Source: an uncultured Paraprevotella sp. (GTDB lineage Bacteria; Bacteroidota; Bacteroidia; Bacteroidales; Bacteroidaceae). From it: a stretch of DNA of 64,000 nucleotides. Shown piece by piece: positions 1 to 8,541 of this stretch. The notes under the pieces are model-generated. The model saw nothing but the letters and a program-made list of their open reading frames with translations. It did no database searches and was not told the DNA's origin. The stretch lies in contig CALUIS010000013.1 in assembly GCA_944320765.1 (NCBI GenBank), forward strand, positions 1 to 64,000, in the 5' to 3' direction. The translations under genes were made by a program, and so were the position numbers. Position 1 is the first letter of the stretch. Each line of letters starts with the position of its first letter.

Positions 1-39
1 GCAAGGCGGGAGAGTAGGTAGCCGCCCCTTTTAGAGAGT

Positions 40-78
40 GTCCCCCTTCCCGCAGGCGCGGGGAGGGGGACTTTTTTT
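40..78 (+). terminator. Rho-independent terminator of a gene left of the window
   Basis: A 12-bp stem (40-51 with 60-71, one G-T pair) with an 8-base loop is followed by seven T on the plus strand (72-78). The minus strand has no T run after the hairpin, so it should end a plus-strand transcript whose gene lies left of position 1. Bases 1-39 are too short to assign to a gene. Confidence 0.75.
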
Positions 79-125
79 GTGCCGTGTCCACGATTGTCCT
101 CCTGCAAGGCGGCGCAGTTTGTTGA

Positions 126-2039
126 TTATGCGGATGGGATTGTGAGGAAGCCGTCTTGGAGTATGAGGGTCTCCTCTTCGAGCATCTGATGCAGTATTTG
201 TGATACTCTCTCCTGGTCGATACCGTTGAACCGGATGTCGGATACCGGACATTCTTTCTTTTCCTTGACGATGGACAAGATGAGGGTTACGATGGAATCA
301 TTCTCTTCCGGCGAGTGTTTCCCGGACGTTTTTTCCTTGCAAATGTCGCACATGCCGCAATCTTGTGCGTCCGGTTCCCCGAAATAGTGCAAAAGGACCT
401 TGCTCCGGCAGAAGTCTGTTTCTTCCGCATAATGCAGCATGGCTTGGATGCGTTGTTTCAGGTTTTCTTTCCGGTCTTCATAAACCTCGGGCGGGAATGC
501 CAGACGTTCTTTTTCCACCCTTCTGCAGCGGAAGGTGACATAAGGGGTCTTTTTCCGTGGAATGTAATGAAGGATGCGTGTACGGTTGAGTGCCAGCAGA
601 TGATGGTATATTTGTTCTGGCGTGAGTTTTGACAGGCTGGCTATGCGACGCTCGTCAATAAAGACATAATCACTGAAGACCCCGCCATAGGTCCGCAGAA
701 TCCATTGGATCAGGAGTTCTTGCTCTTGTTCCAATTCATGGATCCGGTAGAGTTCATCCCTTCGGAGGAGGAAATGGATGCGGGACGCGTTTTCTTGTTC
801 TTCCGTATATTCGATGTATCCGGCCTGTGCCAGCAGGCGCAAGGCACTGTCTGTCTGTACGGGGAAGTGTTTGAAGTTGCGGCAGAACTCGTCCAAGTCA
901 AACTCTTTGGTCACGTTCAGCCCGTCTCCCATGGCCATTTGGTAGTAGTAGCAAAGGTGTTCGTAAATTTGACGTACGTCCTCTAATGCCGGGTAGGTGT
1001 CCGGAATCCGTCTCATGAGTTTGGTGCGGTCATTCCGTTGGTGGAGCAGGACGGCGTATGCCTGTTGCCCGTCGCGTCCGGCCCGTCCGGCTTCCTGGAA
1101 ATAGGCTTCGATGGAGTCCGGCAGGTCCAAATGTACGACCAGCCTCACATCCGGCTTGTCGATGCCCATGCCGAACGCGTTGGTGGCTGTCATGACTCTG
1201 GTTTGGCCTTTCTGCCACGAGCGTTGCCGTTCGTCTTTCTCCGCATGGTTCAGTCCTGCGTGGTAGAAGGTGGTGGTGAATCCGGCTGCCGCCAGTTGCC
1301 GGGCTGTTTCCCGTGCGTTGCGCCGGCTTCGCGTGTAGACGATGGCGGAACCTTGCACGCTGTTCAGGATGTGTACGAGTTCTCCGAACTTGTCTTCCGT
1401 ATGGCGTACAATATACGCCAGGTTTTTCCGTGCGAAACTCATCCGGAACACATTGTCTTCCCGGAATCCGAGCTGGCGCTGTATGTCCTTGACGACTTCC
1501 GGGGTCGCGGTGGCGGTCAGTGCCAGGACCGGCACTTCCGGCGGGAGGATGCTGCGGAATTCGGCGATACGGGTGTAGGACGGGCGGAAGTCATACCCCC
1601 ATTGCGAAATGCAATGTGCTTCGTCCACAGTGAGGAGGTTCACGTGCATGTGGCGCACTTTGGTCTGGAAGATTTCCGTGGCCAACCGTTCCGGGGAGAC
1701 ATAGAGGAACTTGTAGTTTCCGAAGATGCAGTTCTCCAATGTCACGATGATTTCCTCCCGTGAGAGGCCAGTATGGATGGCCGCTGCCTTGATGCCCCGT
1801 TTGCGGAGGTTGTCCACCTGGTCTTTCATCAGGGCGATAAGCGGCGTGACCACGATGCAGATGCCTTCCCGGCCCAGGGCAGGCACTTGGAACGTGACGG
1901 ACTTCCCGCCTCCCGTGGGCATAAGTCCCAGCGTGTCGCGTCCGTTTCCGACGCTTTCGATGATGTCGCGCTGGATGCCCCGGAAAGAGCCGTAGCCCCA
2001 GTACTTTTTCAGTATGGACAAATAGGTGTCTTCTTCCAT
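126..2039 (-). CDS. recQ: ATP-dependent DNA helicase RecQ
   Basis: A 637-residue superfamily 2 3'-5' helicase acting in recombinational repair and fork restart. Near the N-terminus it has the Walker A motif TGGGKS, then DEAH inside VDEAHCISQWGYDFRPSY, later GRAGRDG (motif VI). Near residues 540-570 lie the RecQ zinc cysteines (FCRS...DCGMCDIC), followed by a winged-helix region. After the winged helix there is only a short C-terminal segment (about 70 residues) that I do not recognise as a normal HRDC domain. The start lies 10 bp after the stop of recJ, so the two should be one transcript; recJ plus recQ is a functionally sensible pair (5' resection nuclease and helicase). Confidence 0.95.
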   Translation of the reverse strand: MEEDTYLSILKKYWGYGSFRGIQRDIIESVGNGRDTLGLMPTGGGKSVTFQVPALGREGICIVVTPLIALMKDQVDNLRKRGIKAAAIHTGLSREEIIVTLENCIFGNYKFLYVSPERLATEIFQTKVRHMHVNLLTVDEAHCISQWGYDFRPSYTRIAEFRSILPPEVPVLALTATATPEVVKDIQRQLGFREDNVFRMSFARKNLAYIVRHTEDKFGELVHILNSVQGSAIVYTRSRRNARETARQLAAAGFTTTFYHAGLNHAEKDERQRSWQKGQTRVMTATNAFGMGIDKPDVRLVVHLDLPDSIEAYFQEAGRAGRDGQQAYAVLLHQRNDRTKLMRRIPDTYPALEDVRQIYEHLCYYYQMAMGDGLNVTKEFDLDEFCRNFKHFPVQTDSALRLLAQAGYIEYTEEQENASRIHFLLRRDELYRIHELEQEQELLIQWILRTYGGVFSDYVFIDERRIASLSKLTPEQIYHHLLALNRTRILHYIPRKKTPYVTFRCRRVEKERLAFPPEVYEDRKENLKQRIQAMLHYAEETDFCRSKVLLHYFGEPDAQDCGMCDICKEKTSGKHSPEENDSIVTLILSIVKEKKECPVSDIRFNGIDQERVSQILHQMLEEETLILQDGFLTIPSA

Positions 2040-2049
2040 CTTCCCCGTG

Positions 2050-3774
2050 TCATTCTTGTTCCGTGGGGCGGATGTCCTCGATTTGCAGCTGCACCTCTCC
2101 CCGTTTGTGGGTGTTCTCTTCGATGGTGTAGCAGATGTCGAACGATCCTTTGGTCTTGATATAGCGGGCTTGTGAGCTTTGTCCGAAGGCGATGCCGTTC
2201 ATGACGTTGTTGCTCTTGTTGTCCACCAGTTCCAGTTTGATATGTTCCTGTTCCCGTCCCACCACCTTGCTGGTGCCATAGTCGTAGACGTGCAGCGTGC
2301 AGAACAGCGGCTTGGGGTTGTCGGGTCCGAACGGGTTGAACTTCTTCAGGTCGTGGAAGAACTTGTGTGTGATGTCCTTGAAGTCTATCTGCGCGTCGAT
2401 GTGCAGGATGGGCAAAGTCTGTTCGGGCAGGATATGTTTCTCCACGTATTCCTCGAAACGGCGGTGGAACTCCGGGACGTTCTCGATTTTCATGGAGAGC
2501 CCGGCCGCGTAGGTGTGTCCGCCGAAGTTCTCCAGCAGGTCGCGGCAGCTCTCGATGGCTTTGTAGACGTCGAATCCCGAGACGGAGCGTGCGGAGCCTG
2601 TGGCCAGGTTGTCCGTCCTTGTCAGCACTACCGACGGGCGGTAATAGATTTCCGTCAGCCGTGAGGCCACGATGCCGATGACCCCTTTGTGCCATTCTTC
2701 ATTGTAGATGACGATGGAGCGTTGCTCGTTTTGCCGGTCCAGTTTCTCCACGATGTGGTTGGCCTCTTCCGTCATGGACTTGTCCAGGTCCTTGCGCATG
2801 TCGTTGTAGTGGTTGATGCGTTCGGCCATTTCGTGGGCGGTGTGGTAGTCCTTCTCCACCAGCAAGGCCACGGCCTCTTTCCCGTTCTGTATGCGTCCGG
2901 AGGCGTTGATGCGCGGCCCTATCTTGAAGATGATGTCGCTGATGGTCAGCTCCCGTTCTCTCAGGCCGCAGATGTCGATGATCGTCTTCAGCCCGATGCT
3001 GGGGTTGGCGTTCAGCTGTTTCAGGCCGTGATAGGCCAGGATGCGGTTTTCTCCCATGATGGGGACGATGTCCGAGGCGATGCTCACGGCACAGAGGTCC
3101 AGCAGGGGGATGAGGTGGCAGAAGTCGATGCCGTTGCTTTGGGCGAAGGCCTGCATGAGCTTGAAGCCTACCCCGCATCCTGACAAGTGGGGATAGGGAT
3201 AGGTGGAGTCGAGGCGTTTGGCGTTGAGGACGGCCACAGCCGGCGGCAGCACCTCGTCGGGCACGTGGTGGTCGCAGATGATGAAGTCGATGCCTTTGTC
3301 GCGGGCGTATGCGATTTCATCGACGGCCTTGATGCCGCAGTCCAAAACAATGACGAGCCTGACCCCTGTCTCATAGGCGTAGTCTATGCCTTTGACCGAC
3401 ACTCCGTACCCTTCCTCGTAGCGGTCGGGGATGTAGTAGTCGATGTTGGAATAGTACTGCTGCAGGAACTTGTAGACCAAGGCCACGGCCGTGCATCCGT
3501 CCACGTCGTAGTCTCCATATACCAGAATCCGTTCTTTTCGTCCCAGCGCCTTGTTCAGACGCTCCACAGCCTTGTCCATGTCTTCAAACAGGAACGGGTC
3601 GTGCAGTTCCGTAAGCGAGGGGCGGAAGAACCTTTTGGCTTCCGCAACTGAAGTGATGCCGCGCTCAATCAGGAGCTGTCCCAGGATGGGGCTGATGTTC
3701 AGCTCCTTGGCCAACTTCTTAGCTGCTTCTGACTTTTCCGGTGTTGGAGGTTCTGATTTCCATTTGTAGTTCAT
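2050..3774 (-). CDS. recJ: Single-stranded-DNA-specific 5'-3' exonuclease RecJ
   Basis: A 574-residue DHH-family exonuclease for recombination and mismatch repair. Visible motifs are YGDYDVDG (motif I aspartates), DCG, ICDHHVPDE (the DHH signature), and the DHHA1-type GGHTYAAGLS. A C-terminal OB-like region follows (LHVYDYGTSKVVG...). The length is normal for the family. First gene of the recJ-recQ pair. Upstream I see only a weak -7-like box (TAACTTTA, minus strand, 3846-3853), so the promoter is not certain. Confidence 0.96.
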   Translation of the reverse strand: MNYKWKSEPPTPEKSEAAKKLAKELNISPILGQLLIERGITSVAEAKRFFRPSLTELHDPFLFEDMDKAVERLNKALGRKERILVYGDYDVDGCTAVALVYKFLQQYYSNIDYYIPDRYEEGYGVSVKGIDYAYETGVRLVIVLDCGIKAVDEIAYARDKGIDFIICDHHVPDEVLPPAVAVLNAKRLDSTYPYPHLSGCGVGFKLMQAFAQSNGIDFCHLIPLLDLCAVSIASDIVPIMGENRILAYHGLKQLNANPSIGLKTIIDICGLRERELTISDIIFKIGPRINASGRIQNGKEAVALLVEKDYHTAHEMAERINHYNDMRKDLDKSMTEEANHIVEKLDRQNEQRSIVIYNEEWHKGVIGIVASRLTEIYYRPSVVLTRTDNLATGSARSVSGFDVYKAIESCRDLLENFGGHTYAAGLSMKIENVPEFHRRFEEYVEKHILPEQTLPILHIDAQIDFKDITHKFFHDLKKFNPFGPDNPKPLFCTLHVYDYGTSKVVGREQEHIKLELVDNKSNNVMNGIAFGQSSQARYIKTKGSFDICYTIEENTHKRGEVQLQIEDIRPTEQE

Positions 3775-3872
3775 TTATATATTGTTTTCTTTTTATTCCA
3801 GCCTCGTGGCGTACGTCCGCGTACACGCGTCCGCACTTATTCATGTAAAGTTAGGAAAAAAATACAAGAAAA

Positions 3873-3906
3873 CCGCAGTTCCCTAATCTTTTTTGGGAAA
3901 CTGCGG
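3873..3906 (-). terminator. Terminator after the C1B peptidase gene
   Basis: An 11-12 bp stem (3873-3883 with 3895-3906, one bulged base). On the minus strand it is followed by a T-rich tract (TTTTCTTGTATTTTTTT), which fits the end of the pepP-C1 peptidase transcript, 50 bp after the stop codon. Confidence 0.75.
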
Positions 3907-3955
3907 CCGCTTTTTAATCTCTTTATGACAAAGGGGCTTTCTTGCCGCTGTCTTT

Positions 3956-5164
3956 TCAGTCGATTCCTAATTTCTTCCGGATGTCTTTCGGAAGGGCGTC
4001 CTTGTGTACCACGATGTTCATGGTCTTGTAGGCCACGAAGGCTTTTGAGGCGTACCAGATGCCTTTGTATTTGCCTGCCGCGCCCCATGAGTTCTTCACC
4101 ATGTAATATTCCTTGCCGTTCTGGTCCTTGGCGATGCCGTAGATTTGCATCCCGTGGTCGTCTGTCGTTTCCCAGTTGTCGTAGGCCGTCTGTCGCATCT
4201 CCTGGGTGACTTCCACTTCCGGCAACGGTTTGGAAGTCAGTTTCTTGACGATTTCCGCGCGCTTGGCGTTGTTGTTCAGCCCGAGCCAGCGTGCGGCATC
4301 CGAGCCTACCAGGTCCTCGGCCTGTTTCACGTCCGGCATGACGGCGATGCCGTCGCGGGTGAATCCGGTCTCGCTCACGTCCGATCCCCATGCGATGGTG
4401 TAGCCGTTCATGATGGCGTTGTCGAACACTTCCATCAGCTCGTCGATCGGAAGGTTGTACGACAGCGCCCAACGCCAGTTGTCCTGCACCTCGATGACGA
4501 ACGGCTTGTAGAACGGATGGTGGGTGTAGGAGGTCAGCGACACGTAGTCGTCCATGTTCAGGCCCAGCGACTGCATGTAGCTTTGCGGGGTGTATTCCTT
4601 GCCTTGGTAGGTGAACTTCTCGGGGCATTTGCCCAGGTAGGCGTCGTAGATGCCGCAGAAGGCTTGTTTCCACACCGGGGACAGCTTCTTGAGGTTGCTG
4701 GTGGCGAGGGCTTTGACAAAGGCCGTGGCCACGAGGTCCACTTCGTTGTGGTTGGGTAGCGTGTCGCCGTAGAGCGTGCCGGGTTCCGGCATGGCTTCTT
4801 GCGGCACGATGCCATAGTTCTGCATGCAGTAGATGACATCGTAGAAGCTCCCGCCTTGTGCGAACGACACGTCGCCATGGGTGCGTACGGTCTGTGCGGC
4901 GCGGTCTTCCATGGTCTTGTGCACCACGAACATCTCGCAGAGGTCATGCTCGCCCTTGCCCTGGCGGAGCAGTTCGGATTCAAAGAAAGAGAGTGTGCTG
5001 AAGCACCAGCAGGTGCCGCTTTGGTTCTGGTCCTTGATGGACGTGATGGGGTTTTCCTTCACCGTGGTGAAGACGAATCCGCTGTCTTTTTTTGCTTCGT
5101 TTTCTTTGGCCGTCGCCCCCAATGACAGGCAGGCCAAGGCCATCAGTAAGATTTGTTTTTTCAT
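3956..5164 (-). CDS. Secreted C1B-family aminopeptidase (bleomycin hydrolase / PepC type)
   Basis: A 402-residue papain-fold cysteine peptidase. The catalytic triad can be read: Cys in QSGTCWCFS, His in DDHGMQIYG, Asn in VKNSWGAAGKYKG. The open frame extends upstream to 5707, but that part is an arginine-rich antisense shadow of the next gene. The real start is the ATG at 5164, which begins a clear signal peptide (MKKQILLMALACLSLGATAK), so it acts in the periplasm or outside. It lies 35 bp after the Xaa-Pro peptidase gene and is probably co-transcribed. A role in peptide scavenging is inferred. Confidence 0.93.
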   Translation of the reverse strand: MKKQILLMALACLSLGATAKENEAKKDSGFVFTTVKENPITSIKDQNQSGTCWCFSTLSFFESELLRQGKGEHDLCEMFVVHKTMEDRAAQTVRTHGDVSFAQGGSFYDVIYCMQNYGIVPQEAMPEPGTLYGDTLPNHNEVDLVATAFVKALATSNLKKLSPVWKQAFCGIYDAYLGKCPEKFTYQGKEYTPQSYMQSLGLNMDDYVSLTSYTHHPFYKPFVIEVQDNWRWALSYNLPIDELMEVFDNAIMNGYTIAWGSDVSETGFTRDGIAVMPDVKQAEDLVGSDAARWLGLNNNAKRAEIVKKLTSKPLPEVEVTQEMRQTAYDNWETTDDHGMQIYGIAKDQNGKEYYMVKNSWGAAGKYKGIWYASKAFVAYKTMNIVVHKDALPKDIRKKLGID

Positions 5165-5199
5165 TCTTCTTGAAAGTTGGTAAAAATATGAATGGTTCG

Positions 5200-6603
5200 T
5201 TAGTGTTCCCTTTGCGCCATGAACGTTTCCACGTCGTCGAGGTGGTAGGGGATGCGTTCGCGGCCCAGCATCCGGCAGCCGTCGGCCGTGACGAGGATGT
5301 CGTCCTCGATGCGGATGCCGCCGAAGTCCTTGTAGGTCTCGAGCAGGTCGTAGTTGATGAAGTCCTTGTGCAGCCCCCGGCTTTTCCAGTCGTCTATCAG
5401 CGCGGGGATGAAGTAGATGCCCGGTTCGTCGGTCATCACCCAGCCTTCCTGCAGGCGGCGTCCGCAGCGCAGGCAGTTGGTGCCGAACTGGCCGGAGGGC
5501 CGCACTTCGTCGTCGAAGCCCACATATTGCTGCCCGAGGCCTTCCATGTCGTGCACGTCCATGCCCATCATGTGTCCCAGCCCGTGGGGGAAGAACATGG
5601 CGTGCGCCCCGTTGCGTACCGCCTCTTCCGTGTCTCCCTTCATCAGCCCCACTTCCTTCAGGCGGTCGGTCATGAGGCGTGCCACGCTGAAATGCACGTC
5701 CCACCATTTCACGCCGGGCCGCGCGATGTCCAGCACATGGTCGTGGCAGGCTTCCACGATGCTGTAGATTTCACGCTGGCGCGGGGTGAACTTCCCGTCG
5801 ATGGGCGTGGTGCGGGTATTGTCGGAGCAGTAGTTCCCGTTGGTCTCGGCCCCCGCGTCGCAGAGCATCAGCCTTCCGCCCTCCAAGGGGCGGGGAGAGG
5901 GGTAGCCGTGCATGATTTCGCCGTGCATGGAGAGGATGGTGGGGAAGCTGGGCATACAGCCTCTGGCCGACGCGATGCCGCTGATGATGCCCGCGATGTA
6001 TTGCTCGCTCACGCCGGGGCGGCACAGGCGCATGGCCGTGGTGTGCATCTCGTATCCGATGGCGCAGGCTTTCTCTATCTCCTCTATCTCGCCGGCGGAC
6101 TTGACCGCGCGCTGGTCGATGACCGCGCGGATGAGTTCCAGCGACGCCTCCTCGCGCTGGCGGGCGGGATGGATGCCGGTCAGGTCCATGAGCCGGATCA
6201 TCTGGTCGTGGCGGTAAGGCGGCAGGAAGTGTACCTTGCGGCCTTGGAAACGGGCGCGGTCCACCAGCTCGGCCAGCCGTGACATGGGCGCCCCTCCGTC
6301 CGCCCCGCATTGCTCGGCCATGTCGGCCACGCTGTCCACGGCGCCGAACCACACGATGTCGTCCATGTCGATGTCGTCGCCGATGAGGTATTCCCGGCCG
6401 TTGTCGATGTCAATCACTCCCACGAGTCCTTCGCGCTGCTGGCCGAAGAAGTAGAGGAAACTGCTGTCCTGGCGGAACTTGTAGGCGTTGGCCGGATAGT
6501 TGGCCGGAGCGTCGTTGTTGCCGAAGAGCAGCACCAGCCCGCTCCCGACCTGCCGTCTCAGCCGGTCGCGCCGGGCGACGTATGTCTCTTTGTCGAATAG
6601 CAT
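5200..6603 (-). CDS. pepP: Xaa-Pro aminopeptidase (M24B, PepP type)
   Basis: A 467-residue metallopeptidase that releases the residue before proline. It has an N-terminal creatinase-like domain, then the pita-bread fold with metal ligands Asp in LCDAGAETNG, Asp in CSDNTRT, His in HGLGHMMGMDVHD, Glu in DEPGIYF and Glu in IRIEDDILV. The ATG at 6645 adds 14 residues, but the predicted -7 box at 6643-6650 overlaps it, so I chose the ATG at 6603 (MLFDKETY). No signal peptide, so probably cytoplasmic, unlike its secreted neighbour. Confidence 0.93.
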   Translation of the reverse strand: MLFDKETYVARRDRLRRQVGSGLVLLFGNNDAPANYPANAYKFRQDSSFLYFFGQQREGLVGVIDIDNGREYLIGDDIDMDDIVWFGAVDSVADMAEQCGADGGAPMSRLAELVDRARFQGRKVHFLPPYRHDQMIRLMDLTGIHPARQREEASLELIRAVIDQRAVKSAGEIEEIEKACAIGYEMHTTAMRLCRPGVSEQYIAGIISGIASARGCMPSFPTILSMHGEIMHGYPSPRPLEGGRLMLCDAGAETNGNYCSDNTRTTPIDGKFTPRQREIYSIVEACHDHVLDIARPGVKWWDVHFSVARLMTDRLKEVGLMKGDTEEAVRNGAHAMFFPHGLGHMMGMDVHDMEGLGQQYVGFDDEVRPSGQFGTNCLRCGRRLQEGWVMTDEPGIYFIPALIDDWKSRGLHKDFINYDLLETYKDFGGIRIEDDILVTADGCRMLGRERIPYHLDDVETFMAQREH

Positions 6604-6642
6604 GATGAGGTTACGTTTGGATGAAACTTTTAATAAAGTATG

Positions 6643-6650
6643 CAAAAATA
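6643..6650 (-). promoter_or_regulatory. Bacteroidetes -7 box for pepP
   Basis: TATTTTTG on the minus strand, a full match to TAnnTTTG. A -33 TTTG at normal spacing is not seen. The predicted start near 6640 leaves a leader of about 35 nt before the ATG at 6603. Confidence 0.5.
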
Positions 6651-6701
6651 GGGATTTAAATTGGGATTTTGATTAACTTTACTCATTAATTTGAATTAAT
6701 T

Positions 6702-7562
6702 ATGGAGATTGGCAGACAGACCGGACTGGTTTTGGAGGGTGGAGGTATGCGCGGCGTCTTCACTTGCGGCGTGCTGGACTGGTTGCTGGACCACCGCATC
6801 GACTTCCCTTACACCGTGGGGGTGTCGGCCGGCGCATGTAACGGATTGTCCTACATGAGCCGTCAGCGCGGGCGGGCGAAGTACAGCAACATCGACATGC
6901 TGGAGAAGTATAAGTACATCGGGCTGAGGTATCTGTGGACTCAGCACAGCATCCTGGACCAGAAGCTGCTGTACCAGGATTTCCCGGAGCGGCTCGTGCC
7001 GTATGATTTCGAGGCTTACAAGGCGAATCCGGGGGTGTTCGAGATGGTGACCACGAACTGCCTCACCGGGCAGCCCAACTATTTGTCGGAGAAGTCGGAC
7101 TACAAGCGGCTGCTGCGCATCGCCAAGGCTTCCAGCAGCCTGCCGTACGTCTGTCCGGTGGTGCTGGTGGACCGTATGCCGATGCTGGACGGGGGGATTG
7201 TGGACTCCATTCCGGTGGAGCGTGCCATGTCGCTCGGGTACACGGGCAACGTGGTGGTGCTGACCCGCAACCGGGGGTACCGAAAGACCGCGCGGGACAT
7301 CCGCATCCCTTGGTTCGTCTACCGCCGCTTCCCGCGCCTGCGGGTGGCCTTGAGCCACCGTTGCGAATGTTATAACCGCCAGCTGGAAGAGGTGGAGCGG
7401 CTGGAGGACGAGGGGAAGATTCTCGTGGTCCGTCCGCAAGGGAAGCTCGAGGTGGACCGCCTGGAGGAGAACGTGGACAAGCTGAGGGCGCTGTACGAGG
7501 AAGGCTATGCCTGCGCCGGGAAAGTGCTGGGAGGCCTGACTTTTAATTTTGGACAAGGATGA
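6702..7562 (+). CDS. Patatin-like phospholipase (RssA/YjjU type)
   Basis: A 286-residue lipid acyl hydrolase with a Ser-Asp dyad. The oxyanion loop is GGGMRGVF near residue 12, the nucleophile elbow is GVSAG, and the catalytic Asp is in DGGIVDSIP. There is no signal peptide and no beta-barrel domain, so this is the cytoplasmic type. The 3' end overlaps the next gene by four bases (ATGA), which points to translational coupling. The substrate is not readable from sequence. Confidence 0.9.
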   Translation: MEIGRQTGLVLEGGGMRGVFTCGVLDWLLDHRIDFPYTVGVSAGACNGLSYMSRQRGRAKYSNIDMLEKYKYIGLRYLWTQHSILDQKLLYQDFPERLVPYDFEAYKANPGVFEMVTTNCLTGQPNYLSEKSDYKRLLRIAKASSSLPYVCPVVLVDRMPMLDGGIVDSIPVERAMSLGYTGNVVVLTRNRGYRKTARDIRIPWFVYRRFPRLRVALSHRCECYNRQLEEVERLEDEGKILVVRPQGKLEVDRLEENVDKLRALYEEGYACAGKVLGGLTFNFGQG

Positions 7563-7855
7563 TGGAAGGACAAGAGTTGCCGGACGGGCGGGAGAAGAAC
7601 CCGCACGTCTACAAACAGACGTACGGCGAGGAAGAGGTGGACGAGCTGCTCGCCTGGTTTGAGGACCGGAAGGACCGCCTGCCGCAAACGCTCCGGCTGA
7701 ACGAGTCCACCGTGAGTGAGGATTTGCCGCGCACGGTGGCGGCCTTGCTGGCCGTGCTGAAGAAGCACAAGGGAAAGCTTTCCGTGACGTTTTACGGCTA
7801 CATCTCCCATCTGGAGCTGGTCCGTCTGCGCCTGCGGGAGCAGGGCTGGGAGTGA
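7559..7855 (+). CDS. Small acidic/basic helical protein, DUF6965-like
   Basis: A 98-residue protein without signal peptide or membrane segment. The motif DELLAWFEDRKDRLPQTLRL followed by a helical segment resembles the small DUF6965 proteins of Bacteroidetes; I rely on pattern memory for that. It begins inside the stop codon of the patatin gene (ATGA overlap), so the two proteins are probably made together. Function unknown. Confidence 0.7.
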   Translation: MMEGQELPDGREKNPHVYKQTYGEEEVDELLAWFEDRKDRLPQTLRLNESTVSEDLPRTVAALLAVLKKHKGKLSVTFYGYISHLELVRLRLREQGWE

Positions 7856-7890
7856 ATGCTTATGGCGGGGGAGGAAAGGCAGGAGCGTGT

Positions 7891-7915
7891 CTTGACAAAG
7901 TGTCAGATTGTCAAG
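7891..7915. repeat. Short inverted repeat at the outer end of repeat copy A
   Basis: CTTGACA (7891-7897) and TGTCAAG (7909-7915) form a 7-bp stem 36 bp after the patatin operon. There is no T run, so it is not a standard terminator. The same TTGACA/TGTCAA words bound the other copies of the dispersed repeat. Confidence 0.5.
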
Positions 7916-8449
7916 GGCGGCGTCCCGTGGATGCCTTGTTCGCGCGGGCTGGCGGGGACGGGCGGAAATATGTGATTCTCGCGGGCTTGTGCCGAATCGT
8001 CCTGACGCGGGTTTGCCTTTTCCGGTTGCTTCCTGGCATCCGGGAACCCGTTCCGGGCGCACGGAATCCTTTCCCGTGTCAGCCGTATGGTGCCATGGGC
8101 GGCAATCTGTCATTTTGATTTTGTCAGCCTCCGCGTTCCATTTGGAGCGGAAAAGCCGTCCGAAGCCCCCTTTTTTACGGTTTTCAGCACTCCGGAAAAT
8201 CGCTTTGCGGCAAGAAATTTCCGTCTTTGCTGAGAGAATTTTCTTTCTTTGCTGAAAGAAATTCTGTTTTTGTCGCACAAGAACCGGTGCCTTTCCGGAG
8301 AAATGTAATATATGAGCATTTCTCCGCCCTTCCGGGGCTTTGTTTTTTAACAATTCTTCTCTGGATGGCTTTATGAAAGGAGGCCGGAACAATCCGGTTT
8401 AGCGGGTTTTGCTTTCATTTTGTCCGTGGATTGCCGATATTGCTTGACA
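7908..8449 (-). repeat. Dispersed intergenic repeat, copy A (reverse orientation, diverged)
   Basis: Read on the minus strand, this stretch shows the same ordered blocks as the copies at 34849-35364 and 59927-60442. These are a TTGTTAAAAA block, a stem-loop with GGAGAAATG/CATTTCTCC arms, a run of GAAATTTC / TTGCCGCAAAG words, the block AAGGGGGCTTCGGACGG, GGCTGACAC, and CCCGCGAGAATCACA near the end. It is about 540 bp, slightly longer than the other two. It has no credible gene. It sits between the 3' ends of convergent genes. Confidence 0.75.
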
Positions 8450-8488
8450 AACCGTCATTCCGGGGCGCAGGAGGACAGGGGAAAAAAA

Positions 8489-8512
8489 GACAGCCCCGCT
8501 CAGGGGGCTGTC
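8489..8512 (-). terminator. Terminator after mutB
   Basis: A perfect 9-bp stem, GACAGCCCC (8489-8497) with GGGGCTGTC (8504-8512). It is followed on the minus strand by seven T (8488-8482), 30 bp after the mutB stop. Confidence 0.85.
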
Positions 8513-8541
8513 CGATAGGTTGTCGTCATTTGATTTGGGAT

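Noticed and set aside
3956-5707. A longer 583-residue version of the C1B peptidase starting at 5707
   Set aside because: The extra N-terminal 181 residues are Arg/Pro/Gly-rich antisense of the Xaa-Pro peptidase gene, and a clean signal peptide starts at 5164.
7505-8392. Open frames of 60-295 residues inside repeat copy A and similar ones in copies B and C
   Set aside because: Their similarity to one another is present in several frames and on both strands, as expected from DNA repeats, and none keeps one frame along all three copies.
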